NCBI GenBank assembly: GCA_900539655.1
Contig: UQCR01000001.1
Location: forward strand, 124,001 to 188,000
DNA: 64,000 bases
DNA from: an uncultured Robinsoniella sp.
Lineage (GTDB): Bacteria > Bacillota > Clostridia > Lachnospirales > Lachnospiraceae
Direction: 5' to 3'
Part shown: positions 42,593 through 53,900 of the stretch, piece by piece
How the letters are laid out: the number at the start of each line of letters is the position of its first letter
How positions within the stretch are numbered: position 1 is the first letter of the stretch
Notes under the pieces: generated by a model
What the model was told of the DNA's origin: nothing
The model's database searches: none
What the model saw: the letters and a program-made list of their open reading frames with translations, nothing else
Made by a program: the position numbers and the translations under genes

Positions 42593-44653
42593 ATGACAAT
42601 TGAAAAGAGTATAAAACTGGATAAACTAGCACTTGGTACCTGCTATTATCCGGAACATTGGGACAGGTCTCTATGGAAAGATGACCTGAATAGAATGAAA
42701 GAGGCAGGTATTGAAACAATTCGCATTGCAGAGTTTGCCTGGAGCAAAGCAGAACCTTTGGAAGGTCAGTTTACCTATGAATTTTTCGATGATTTTTTAG
42801 ATATTGTTGAAGAAACTCAGATGCAGGTAATTATGGGGACGCCCACAGCAACCCCTCCGGCATGGCTTACACAAAAATATCCGGAAGTGTTAAACTGTGA
42901 TATCAATGGAGTCCCGTTTCGTCATGGGGCAAGGCGGCATTACAATTATAACTCAAAAAAATATCAGGAGCTCAGTGCCCGGATTGTAACAAAAATGGCA
43001 CAGCATTATGGTAAGAGGAGTTCCGTCATAGGCTGGCAGATCGACAATGAATTAAATTGTGAGACAGACGTATTCTATTCTGAAAGTGATACGCTGGCAT
43101 TCCGGGAATACCTTAAGAACAAATATAAAGATCTGGATGCTTTAAATGCCGCATGGGGAACAGTCTTCTGGAATCAGACATACACCGAATGGGAGGAAAT
43201 CCATGTACCACGTACCACTATTAGTGATTCTACAAATCCCCATGAGGTATTGGACTATATCCGATTTATATCAGATAGTGCCTGCCGGTTTGCCAAGATG
43301 CAGAGTGATATTATAAGGATGTACAAAAAAGATTCCGATTTCATTACGACGAATGGAATGTTTTCCCACCTGGATAACCACCGCATGACAAAGGAATCCC
43401 TGGATTTTTATATGTACGATTCCTATCCTAATTTTGCATACTGCCTGTGCGAGGATCCGCTGCATTCAGATGATTTAAATGACCGGAAATGGAGCCGTAA
43501 TCTGACAGAAGTGAGATCGGTTTCCTCAAACTTTGGTATTATGGAACAGCAGTCGGGTGCCAACGGGTGGAATACCCGGATGGAAGCTCCGGCTCCAAAA
43601 CCCGGGCAGATGACACTTTGGACTATGCAGAGTGTAGCACATGGTGCAGATTACATCAGCTATTTCCGCTGGCGGACTGCGATTATGGGAACCGAGATTT
43701 ATTGGCACGGCATTCTGGATTATGCCAACCGGGATAACAGAAGACTGGAGGAAGTACGGCAGATACATGGGAAATTTCAGAAAATAGGAGAACTGGCGGG
43801 AAGCAGATATCAGGCATCCTTTGGTGTAATCAAAGATTATGATAATGTCTGGGATGCAGATCTGGATGTATGGCATCAGCGTATGGAAAAAGTAAGTCAA
43901 AAGGGAATTTTTGAGGCGGCACAGTTAACCCATACGCCGATGGATTACGTCTATCTCACAGAGGATGTATCCTTACAGGAACTATTAAAGTATCCACTTT
44001 TATTCTATCCCCACGGTATTATTATAACAAACAGAAGAAAAGCCCTTTTAGAAGCTTATGTGCAGGAAGGGGGTATCCTGATTCTTGGATGCAGGACCGG
44101 ATATAAAGACAGAACCGGAAAATGTGTGATGCAGAATCTTCCCGGGCTTATGCAGGAATTGTCGGGAACGGACGTAACAGACGGTACTTTTATCGGGAAA
44201 GCAGATGGAAAGGTTATGGTGGGCTGGGAGGATTGCTTGATAGAAGCAGCGGTTTATAACGATATCCTGGAACCGCTTACCAATCAGGCGGAAATACTGG
44301 GTACTTATCAGTCTAATTATTATAAGGGGGCAGCAGGACTTATAAAGAATAACTGGGGGAAAGGTAAGGTCTATTATTTTGGGGGAGCTTTTACAAGGGA
44401 TACGGCAGAGGTTTTCTTAAGGAAGCTTTGTGTGGCAGAACCTTATCAGAATATGTTTGATTTACCCCGGGAGACAGAATTAGCCGTAAGGGAAAAGGAT
44501 GGCAGACAATATATATTTGTCCTGAACTATAGTCACGAGCCGGTATGGATCTGTTTAAAAGAGTCGTTGCTGGACATGTTTACAGGTGCGCAGGTGATGG
44601 GGACCATGGAAATGAAACCATATGAGACAAAAGTATTTTTAAGGAACTTATAA
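42593..44653 (+). CDS. GH42 beta-galactosidase
   Basis: 686 residues, no signal peptide, so it acts on imported sugar. GTCYYPEHWDRSLWKDD at the N-terminus and TRIAEFAW-like segments are typical of GH42. Acid/base Glu153 (GWQIDNELN) and nucleophile Glu318 (FGIMEQQSG) are in place. The trimerisation domain and a small C-terminal beta domain follow. The ribosome site GGAGG places the start at 42593, not at the GTG at 42581 that overlaps the kinase stop. Last gene before the terminator at 44672. Confidence 0.95.
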   Translation: MTIEKSIKLDKLALGTCYYPEHWDRSLWKDDLNRMKEAGIETIRIAEFAWSKAEPLEGQFTYEFFDDFLDIVEETQMQVIMGTPTATPPAWLTQKYPEVLNCDINGVPFRHGARRHYNYNSKKYQELSARIVTKMAQHYGKRSSVIGWQIDNELNCETDVFYSESDTLAFREYLKNKYKDLDALNAAWGTVFWNQTYTEWEEIHVPRTTISDSTNPHEVLDYIRFISDSACRFAKMQSDIIRMYKKDSDFITTNGMFSHLDNHRMTKESLDFYMYDSYPNFAYCLCEDPLHSDDLNDRKWSRNLTEVRSVSSNFGIMEQQSGANGWNTRMEAPAPKPGQMTLWTMQSVAHGADYISYFRWRTAIMGTEIYWHGILDYANRDNRRLEEVRQIHGKFQKIGELAGSRYQASFGVIKDYDNVWDADLDVWHQRMEKVSQKGIFEAAQLTHTPMDYVYLTEDVSLQELLKYPLLFYPHGIIITNRRKALLEAYVQEGGILILGCRTGYKDRTGKCVMQNLPGLMQELSGTDVTDGTFIGKADGKVMVGWEDCLIEAAVYNDILEPLTNQAEILGTYQSNYYKGAAGLIKNNWGKGKVYYFGGAFTRDTAEVFLRKLCVAEPYQNMFDLPRETELAVREKDGRQYIFVLNYSHEPVWICLKESLLDMFTGAQVMGTMEMKPYETKVFLRNL

Positions 44654-44671
44654 AATTTAATAACAGTGAAT

Positions 44672-44710
44672 GGCCTCTCATGAAGCATAACTTCGTGAGG
44701 GGCTTTTTTG
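44672..44710 (+). terminator. Terminator after the GH42 gene
   Basis: GCCTCTCATGAAG (44673-44685) and CTTCGTGAGGGGC (44691-44703), then six T. The following gap to 44968 holds a purine-rich leader with a strong ribosome site and a weak candidate -35 (TTGAAA, 44819-44824); the sialidase gene must therefore have its own promoter. Confidence 0.93.
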
Positions 44711-44968
44711 TAATTGTGCAATTTGGATAGAAATTACTGGAAAAACCTTGATAAACGCATTGAAAAAACGGTAAAAAAGGAAGAAACAAACAAAAAGGAA
44801 AAATCTTCTAATATTATATTGAAAAAAGAAATTATTTTTGTAATAATATTAGGTATATCGACAGGAAATGATTTCCAGTAAGAGAAAGGAGGAAGGGAAA
44901 GGAAATCCGGATTTCCATGTAGGAGAATAACTTAACTTATCTTATGGGATGTGAAAAAGGAGGAAATA

Positions 44969-47900
44969 ATGTATATCAAGCAAAAACATAAAAGATTTTT
45001 AGCGATGATGTTAGCAATTGTACTTGTCGTGTCAGGAATTGTGCCTCAGGGAATGATACAGGTATCTGCACAGGAAAAAACCCAGCCCATATATTCCGGG
45101 AGAAATATGAGTATTTCGTCAGCGGCAAATACGATCAATGTTACAGAGGAATATCTGACAAGGCTTTCATCGCTAAAGGAGGGGACCATTTCAGTAAGAT
45201 ACCGGTCCAATCCCAATCAGGGATTAAGTGCTTTGTTCAGTCTGTCCAGTACAGATCCAGGGCAGGAAAATACTTATGCGGTTGCCTATGTTAATCCAAC
45301 GGGAAACAAAGCCGGGGTAGAAGTACGTCAGGGAAACAACAGCAATGTAACAAATTATAATCAGGTTAGTGCCACAGCTTCGATTCGTGATGACCAATGG
45401 CATACAGTTGTTTATGTATTTGGAAAAACGAAATTCCAGATTTATCTGGACGGAAAGAAGCTTACGGAACAGGATAAGTCTGGCTTCTTTGACAAAATAA
45501 CAGAAGCGGATTCCGTTAAAGTAGGTGCGTTGGATCGTGCTCCGGCAAAAGGAGGGACAAATCAATGGGTATTTAGCGGTGACATTGACCTGGTAGAGGT
45601 GTATGGACAGGTTCTTTCAGCAGACGAAGTAGCAGAGATGCAACATGCAACTGCTTATGAACCGGTAATTCCCGATGATCCGGAAGATGCAGTCAGAACA
45701 GATACAAGGCTATTCTACAATGGATATGAGAATTCTGCGTCATATCGAATTCCGTCCTTATTAACAACGACTGAGGGAACTATTATTGCAGCCATTGATA
45801 AACGCCAGAGCGGATCTGCAGACCAGGGTAATATTGACACTGTTATCAAGAGGAGCACAGACGGGGGCGTAACCTGGGAGGAAACAAAAACTTTGGTAAA
45901 TCTCCCATCGGGGCAGAACAGACATGCACTAAGTATTGATGCAAATATGGTCCAGGACAGAAATACCGGTAAAATATTCTTGATGGTTGATATGTTCCCA
46001 GAGTCCAATGCAATTATGGATTCTGGAAGTCTGGTAACTTCCTCCGGCTATAAAGAGGTGAACGGAAAGAAGTATCTAATTTTAAGAGATTGTCCAAATT
46101 CAGAAAGAGGCAACACTTACACAAAAGAATATACAATCCGGGAAAATGGAATCGTGTACGATGAAGCATCGGGTGAGGCCACGAATTATGTGGTACCTAA
46201 TCTGGCAGATGGAAAACTATTTGAAAAGATTGCAGTCAGTTCAGCAAATAGAATGAAAAAAAATGGAATCTCGGGAGAAGAAATATTAGGAGAAGAAACA
46301 TCAGCGGTTGGAACATCAGGAGAAGAAACATCAGAGAATGGAACACCAGCAGATGAGATATCAGGGATTGGAACATCAGTAGGTGAAACATCAGAAGTTG
46401 GGATACCAGGAGATGAAACATCAGGGGAAGCACCGGGAAATGAAACGTTAAAAGATTTAAAATCGGGAGATGAAACGCCAAAAGAAGAAGCATCAGGAAA
46501 TGAAACACCAGAAGAGGAAACGAAAGAAGAAGCACCAGATACAATAACCGAAGAAAATACTACAGGGGAAGAAACAACAGAAGCAACCATAAAAGCAACC
46601 ATAAAAGCAACCATAAAAGAAACAGCAGAAGAAGTATCAAATAAAGATGAAACAGAGTTGCAATCCGAAGTAATCGAAAATCCAATACTGATGGAAAATG
46701 ATGGCGATGTGCTGGAAGCGGAGGGTGAACTGGAATCTGGTCAGACAAGTGAGCAGGTATCTAAAGCCCAGCCGGCAAATGCAAACAATGATGCAGACCA
46801 ACTGCAGTACGCCGGCAACATTTATCTCTATACCGGAACTGAGGCTGCGCCATTAAAAGCAGTCAGAACCTCACATCTCTGGATGGTCACAAGTGAGAAT
46901 GATGGTGTAAACTGGTCTAAGCCAATTGATCTGAACGGTCAGATCAAAGAAGACTGGATGCTCTTTACCGGCACGGGTCCGGGAGTAGGCATGCAGATGA
47001 GCAATGGACGTTTAATACTTCCGGTATATATTACAAACAGCAATGTAGGCGGGAGCCAGTCAGCAGCGGTAATCTATAGTGATGATGCGGGTGAAACATG
47101 GCACATGGGTGAAACCGTGAATGACGGAAGAGTACTTAGCAACGGAACCATACTGCAGACGAAAACCATGAATAACAACGGCGCAATGATGACAGAATCC
47201 CAGGCAGTGGAGGTAACAAATGCAGCAGGAGAAAAAGAACTGAGGCTGTTCTGCAGAAACCAGGGTGGGAATGTAGCCATAGCCACCAGTAAAGACGGAG
47301 GAGAGACCTGGGAGAATACCCTGAAGTTTGATTCCGTATTAAGGGATGCATATTGTCAGCTTACGATTGTTCCTTATCCATATGAGGTACCCGGATATGA
47401 GGGGAAGGAAATGTTTCTTTTTGCTAATCCGGACAGTACTTATGCGGCTGGTCGAAACCACGGAACCCTCCGTCTTGGGTATTATGAACCACAGACAGAT
47501 GGGTTTGTATGGATTGCATCCAGATTAGTGGAAGCTGGAAATTATGGATATTCATGCCTTTCCGTTTTGGGAGAAAATCAAATCGGATTATTCTGGGAAG
47601 GAACAAACCTGGATCAGAATTATACCACGTTTAATTTACAATGGCTGATGGCTGACAAGACTCCGGTGGAAAGGGCAGCACCAGCCGTACAAGGTGTCAG
47701 ATGGGAAGGAAGCAGGATTGAAGTAACATTTGACCAGCCAATGATGGTAATAGGCAGCCCCCATCTGGAAGCCAGCGCTGACGGAGAACCTGTTTCTATG
47801 GAATATGATTCCGGCAGCGGCACGACAAAGCTTTTATTCCGTCCGGGAACGGATGACACACATGAGCTGACGTTTCGTAAAATAACAGCTGAAGGCAGGG

Positions 47901-50900
47901 ATTTTTGCGGCAACGCGCAAAATATCGGGGTAGCCGAAGGCGGATTTGACGGATTTACCATACCCGCATCCCAGGGACCGTCCATCGAAACTGTTATCAA
48001 ACCTGGATACAGTTCCATTAAAATTAATTTTGTTCCGGCAGAAGGCATTACAGAGTATGATATCTACCGAAGTGAAGATGAAAACGGAACTTATGAAAAG
48101 ATCGGAAGCACCAAGGGAACCTCTTATATTGATCAGACAGGTGCAGGAAAGACCTATTATTACCAGGTGCGGTCAAAAGATGGAAGCAAAGTATCGGATA
48201 AAATATGTAATAACAGCCCAACCGGCATAGAATCATTGAAAGAAAATGCTGTTCTGTACCAGGATCTTGCAGGGCAGAAATTTAATGGCAGCACATTGGT
48301 TGATGTGAGTGAAAAAGCTGCAGAAGTAGGCAAACTGTCAACAGGATCCGTCCTAATTAAATTCCGGACAACTGATAAAAGTGGTAATCTGATGATGCTG
48401 ATGGGAAAAACTGCGGGGGAATCCACAGCTATAAATGGATCCGTAAACAAAGCCTCCTTTTATTTGGAAAAATCGGATAATCTTATGCGGTACCGTGCAG
48501 ATATGAAACACACCAGAGCATCTGTTGCCGGAATTGATTATGCCGACGGAGAGTGGCATACAGCGATGGTGACCCAGGCAGACAGCGGATATGTCTTCCG
48601 GTTTGCAATTGACGGTGTAGACAGGGGGAAATTTACGGGAGATAGCAATAAAGGATTTTTCTCAACCGTACAGAACTTAAACCAGCTCACCATAGGAGGT
48701 TATTATAATGGCAATACCCAGACGGTATCCAATGGTTTTAAAGGTGAGATTGCTTACGTAGTGGTAACAGATGAAGCAGCCAGTTTAGAAGACACACTGG
48801 AGATAACCAAGTCAGAAAGTGGAATATTATGTGATTTACCGGAGCAGATGTTTGACCAGTCAAAAGATAATACCTGGGTATTTACCGGTGGAACAGATGT
48901 GGAAGGCGGTTACAGCGAAACCCAGGGAATCCGAAATTATGTGGGGCAGTTTGAAGAGTATATCCGTTGGACAAAAAATGGTGGTGTTATGGGGCGCCAG
49001 CGCTATATGATCAATACCGGGAAAGCCGGAAATACAATCGCAGATGTAAAGGACCAGTTTGAGAAGCTGGTTGGAAAATATGATCCGAGAGCGCTTGCCG
49101 TGATGGTAGGAGAAGAAGATTATCAGGCGGGAACTGAAGGGCTGGAAGCATTTAAGGCATCCCTGCAGACACTGGCAGATAAAGCACTTGGGCTGCGTGA
49201 TGGCACAGGCTATCTGGTTATTCAGACACCTTATGCCCAGGCAGATGAAAGCCGGAACCAAATGGCCGCTGCTTACGCGGAGGCTGTTCATGAGGTATAC
49301 GAAGGCTTTAGCGATGCACAGAAATCAAGAGTTATGGTAGCAGACCATTTTAAGAATACAGACCATGAATCGTTTAAAATGAATTGTCTGGATGAACAGG
49401 GAAAAATAAATGCATTAGGACATCTGGAAATTGCAAAACAATTTGCAAAAGTGACCTACGGTACCGCAGAAGGATTTCCGGTGAGCGAAGGAGACCTCTT
49501 TTTGAGAAAAGTTAAGACCCCTTCAGCGTATTCCGGCGAAGCACCAAGGGTAACGGCATCAGATACACAGTTGACAGTAAATATCCCTGATTCGGCTTTA
49601 GAAGGCATTACCGGGTGGCGTTATGAGCTGCTAATTGAAGATCAGACCATAAGCGGCGGATTTATTAATACGCAGGCAGTGATTGGCGGTCTTCCAACAG
49701 GCGCAGGCTATACGATAACTGTGAAGTCTGAAGACGGGGATACACAGCTTGCAGCCGTTACAGGAACAGTAATGCAAGGAGATAAAGGCCAGATTAAACC
49801 GGTTACGCAGACTGAGTTAAATGATCTTCAAAAACAAATTAAAGAAATTGTAGAAAATAAAAAACCGGCAACCTGGTTATTTGTAGGTGACAGCATAACC
49901 CACGGCGCCCTGCACACAAAAGGCTATGATTCCATCCATCAGACATTTGAAAAATATATAAAAGATGAACTGGGCAGAAAAGATGATGTGGTAATTAATA
50001 CAGCTGTATCAGGTGCAACCACAGCGGAGCAGGAGGAAAATTCCAACGAAAGACTGGATAAATACAATGCAGATGTTGTAATCGTCATGCTTGGAACTAA
50101 CGATGCTTCAAATGAAACGGTTCCAATAGACCGCTATAAAGCAAATCTGGAAAGTATTGTAGATAAAATACATGACAAAGGTGCTGTTGCCGTATTACGG
50201 ACACCAAACCCGCTCAGGCCGGAAGCCGGAAACAGGGCGGTAAATCTTCCAAGATATGCGGAAGTAATACGCACTGTTGCAGCAGAAAAAAATGCACTGT
50301 TAGATGATCATTTTACAGAATGGAGCAAAGAATTAGAAACAAGAGCGTATTTGTGGCAGAATACCTACTGGAACAATGATACCATTCATCCCAATCCAAA
50401 TGGCCAGTTGAATATGGCGCAGTCGTTGATCCGGGCATGCGGGTTATATAAAGAAACCAGCCCTATCTGCAATCTGTCATACGAACTTCCCCATACGGAG
50501 GAGCAAAGTGACAAAGCAATAGGAGCAGTTACATCCGGAGACAAAATTGCAGTTGATATTAAAGTACTGGAAGAAACTTATGGAAGTACCTTTGGGGTAA
50601 CAAAAATCCAGGCTGTCTGCGATGGTAAAACATATGCTGCCTCTTCAAAAAAAGGGGAAAAGATGATAACACTCCGGAATTTACCCGTAAATAAGACGTA
50701 TCAGGTTACGGTAAAGGCAGACTTGCTGGAAACCAGTAAATCAGTTACATTTCAAACAGAAACAGTAGAATTGAAAGAAGGGGAAGGGGTAATCGGACTT
50801 GGCTTTTTGGCTGCAAAGCTCACAGACCTGACACCGTCCGCATTGGCTGGGACATTCTATGTCAGTGCGCTGGCACCGGAAGGAACACCTGAATATAGTC

Positions 50901-53900
50901 TATGCCAGGGAGAAAAGGATACAGATAATCATAAGTTCGTCATTGAAGACGACCAGTTAAAAGTAAAAGAAACATTGACAGAAGGCAATACCTATTCGGT
51001 AAGGGTAAAAGCAAGTATCGGAGAAATCTCGGATGAACAGGTATTTACAATCAAAGCATTAGGCAGGTATCTGATCATTGATGAAGGCAAAATGGAGATT
51101 GAGAGCGGACATCCAATTGATCTTACAGGGAAATATATTGAGAAAATAAAAGATTTAGAGGAAGGAACACTTTTTGTAGATTTTACTTCCGCAAATGCAT
51201 CTATTCAGTCCCTGTTCAGCGTTTCACTGGGGGATGATACCGCAGCCGCCGCCCAGAATACCCATATGCATGTTTATACCAGCGGGGAAAACCTGGGTGT
51301 GGAAATCCGAAATCAAAAGGGAGATCCTGTATTTGATTACAAAGGGGCGGAATTACTAAAAACAGGAGTAATCAGAATTGGTGAACAGAATAAAGTAATC
51401 TTCCGGGCAGATAAAGAGAAAGGAAGCTATCAGCTCTTTGTAAATGGCAAGCTGGAATTCGAACTTGCAGCATCCGTCTTTGGAGGGTATAGATATCTGT
51501 CTGATATGCCTCATCTGAATACCGTAACGATTGGTGCTACCATGCGCGGCGGTGCTGTGAAATATGCCTATGCAGGCAGTATGGAAAAACTGCAATATTA
51601 TGGGGTACCGCTGAATGAAGAAATATGTAAGTCTATGACTAAAGTGGAAGGATATGAACAGTTAGACCCTCCATTCCACTCAAATGATGCGACCGGTTCT
51701 TCTTATTTCAGAATACCGGCTATGCTGACAACTATGCAGGGAACCGTTATTTCAGCCATTGATGCGAGGTTTGGAGGAACCCAGGATGCTCCGAATAATC
51801 TGGATACCGCAGTCAGTACCAGCACGGACGGCGGCAGAAGCTGGTCAGAGGGAATACTTCCGTTCCATTTTGATGACTTTGCAGATAATGGTCAGATATT
51901 TAAAGAAGGATCATCTGTTTCAGTTGCCGGAAGCGCAGCATTTATCGATCCGGCACTCTTAGAAGACCGCACCATCAATTCCAATGGAAGAATCTTTATC
52001 CTGGTGGATGCATTCCCAAGTGCAACCGGCACCTTGTCAGCACAGAAAGGCAGTGGTTATACGCTGGTAGATGGTAAGAAATATCTGAAGCTAAAGAAAG
52101 CAGGAGAGACCGAATATAATTATACCGTTCGGGAAAATAATGTAATTTACGATCAGAACGGAGCACCTACGGAATATTCATTAAACGGAAATTTTGAAGT
52201 ACTTAAAAATGGTGAGCCGTTAACTGTAAAACAAAAGGATATTGAATACAATAATGATACTATTACAACAGTCACAACGGATCAGGATGTAGCTATGAAT
52301 GTGATGTATGACACATCTGTCTTCCAGGTTCTGCGGACCTCTTATCTCTATCTGAAATACAGTGATGATCAGGGAAAGACATGGTCAGATCCTGTGAATT
52401 TAAATGGCATGGTGAAGACGGAAGACATGGGATTCTTAGGTGTAGGACCAGGCAGAGGAATACAGATTGTAGATGGAGAACATAAGGGACGGCTGCTATT
52501 CCAGGTCTATGAATATGTAAATGGAGATCAGTGGTGTCATACCATTTACAGCGATGATCATGGCGAAACCTGGAAGCTGGGGGGGAGCCCGCAATTTGAC
52601 CGGGCAACCGTAGGTTCCATGAGTGAATCCCAGTTAATTGAACTTCCAGGCGGTACCCTGCAGGTATTTGCAAGAACCGTCAAAAGCAGAATTGCCACCG
52701 CTTACAGCAAAGACGGAGGAGAGACATGGACAAACGGAGCGTTAGATGACAGGCTTCTGTTGGCAAGCGGTTCCGGATGCCAGCTGTCCGTAATCAATTA
52801 TGATGGTTATATAGATGGAAAACGTGCAGTCATTTTATCCGCACCTGTAGAGTCCTCCAGAAGACACGGCGTAATCCGTATCGGTTTAATAAATGATGAC
52901 ATATCGAAAGGGGAGGAATATCCGGAAATTGACTGGAAATACCAGTTCGATGTGACGAAAACAGGAGTTTATTTTGCATATTCCTGCCTGACCCAGCTGC
53001 CAAACGCAGATGTGGGGATCTTGTATGAGCAGGGGAATACGAGACAGTTCCTGGATAAAATCCGGTATAATACGTATTCTGTGAGTAAACTGACGCAGGA
53101 TGCCTATGAATCTCAAATATTGGCAGGCACTCAGAATGCGGCAGGCGGAAAAACTTCCATATCCAAACAAAATGATACTTATACCATTCATGCAGATGCC
53201 AATGAAGGTTACGAATTTGTCAGATGGACGTTAGACAAAGCAGAAGTAAGCACAGAAGCAGACTTTGCATTCCGGCAGGGCGGGGAAACTGCATTTGGAG
53301 GCAAGACGCTGCACTTTATGGCAGAGTTTCAGGAAGCCGTAAATCCCCCAACCGAGACATTTACCGTCCGTTTCCTTGGAAAAGACGGGAATCTGTTAAA
53401 GGCTCAAAATGTAGAAAAAGGCAAAGATGCCACAGCGCCAAACCCACCTGAGATAGAAGGATATGAATTTATCGGATGGGACAAAGACTATACGAATGTA
53501 CAAAGCAATCTGGATGTCATGGCAGTGTATAAGGAAATTGCTGTCCCGTCTGTAAAATATACCGTAAGATTCTTAGACCGGGATGGAAAGCTTCTGAAAG
53601 AAGAAACCGTGGAAAAAGGCAAAGATGCCACAGCGCCAAATCCGCCTTCCATAGCAGGTTATATATTTATGGGGTGGGATAAAGCTTATACAAATGTACA
53701 GGGAAACCTGATTGTGAAAGCAACGTATCAGAAGAATCCGGTAAAAGTGGAGAACATTACCCTGAATAAGAAGGATATACGTCTTGCTAAAGGGAAAAAG
53801 GTAAAACTCACTGCAAAGGTGTCCCCTTCCAATGCGGATGAGAAAGCGGTAATGTGGACATCTTCCAATGAAAAAGCAGCCGTTGTGGACAGCATGGGAA

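Noticed and set aside
46186..46748. Minus-strand frames opposite the sialidase low-complexity linker
   Set aside because: They are Ser/Val/Leu-rich complements of the GEETS-type repeats with no start signals; shadows of the real gene.
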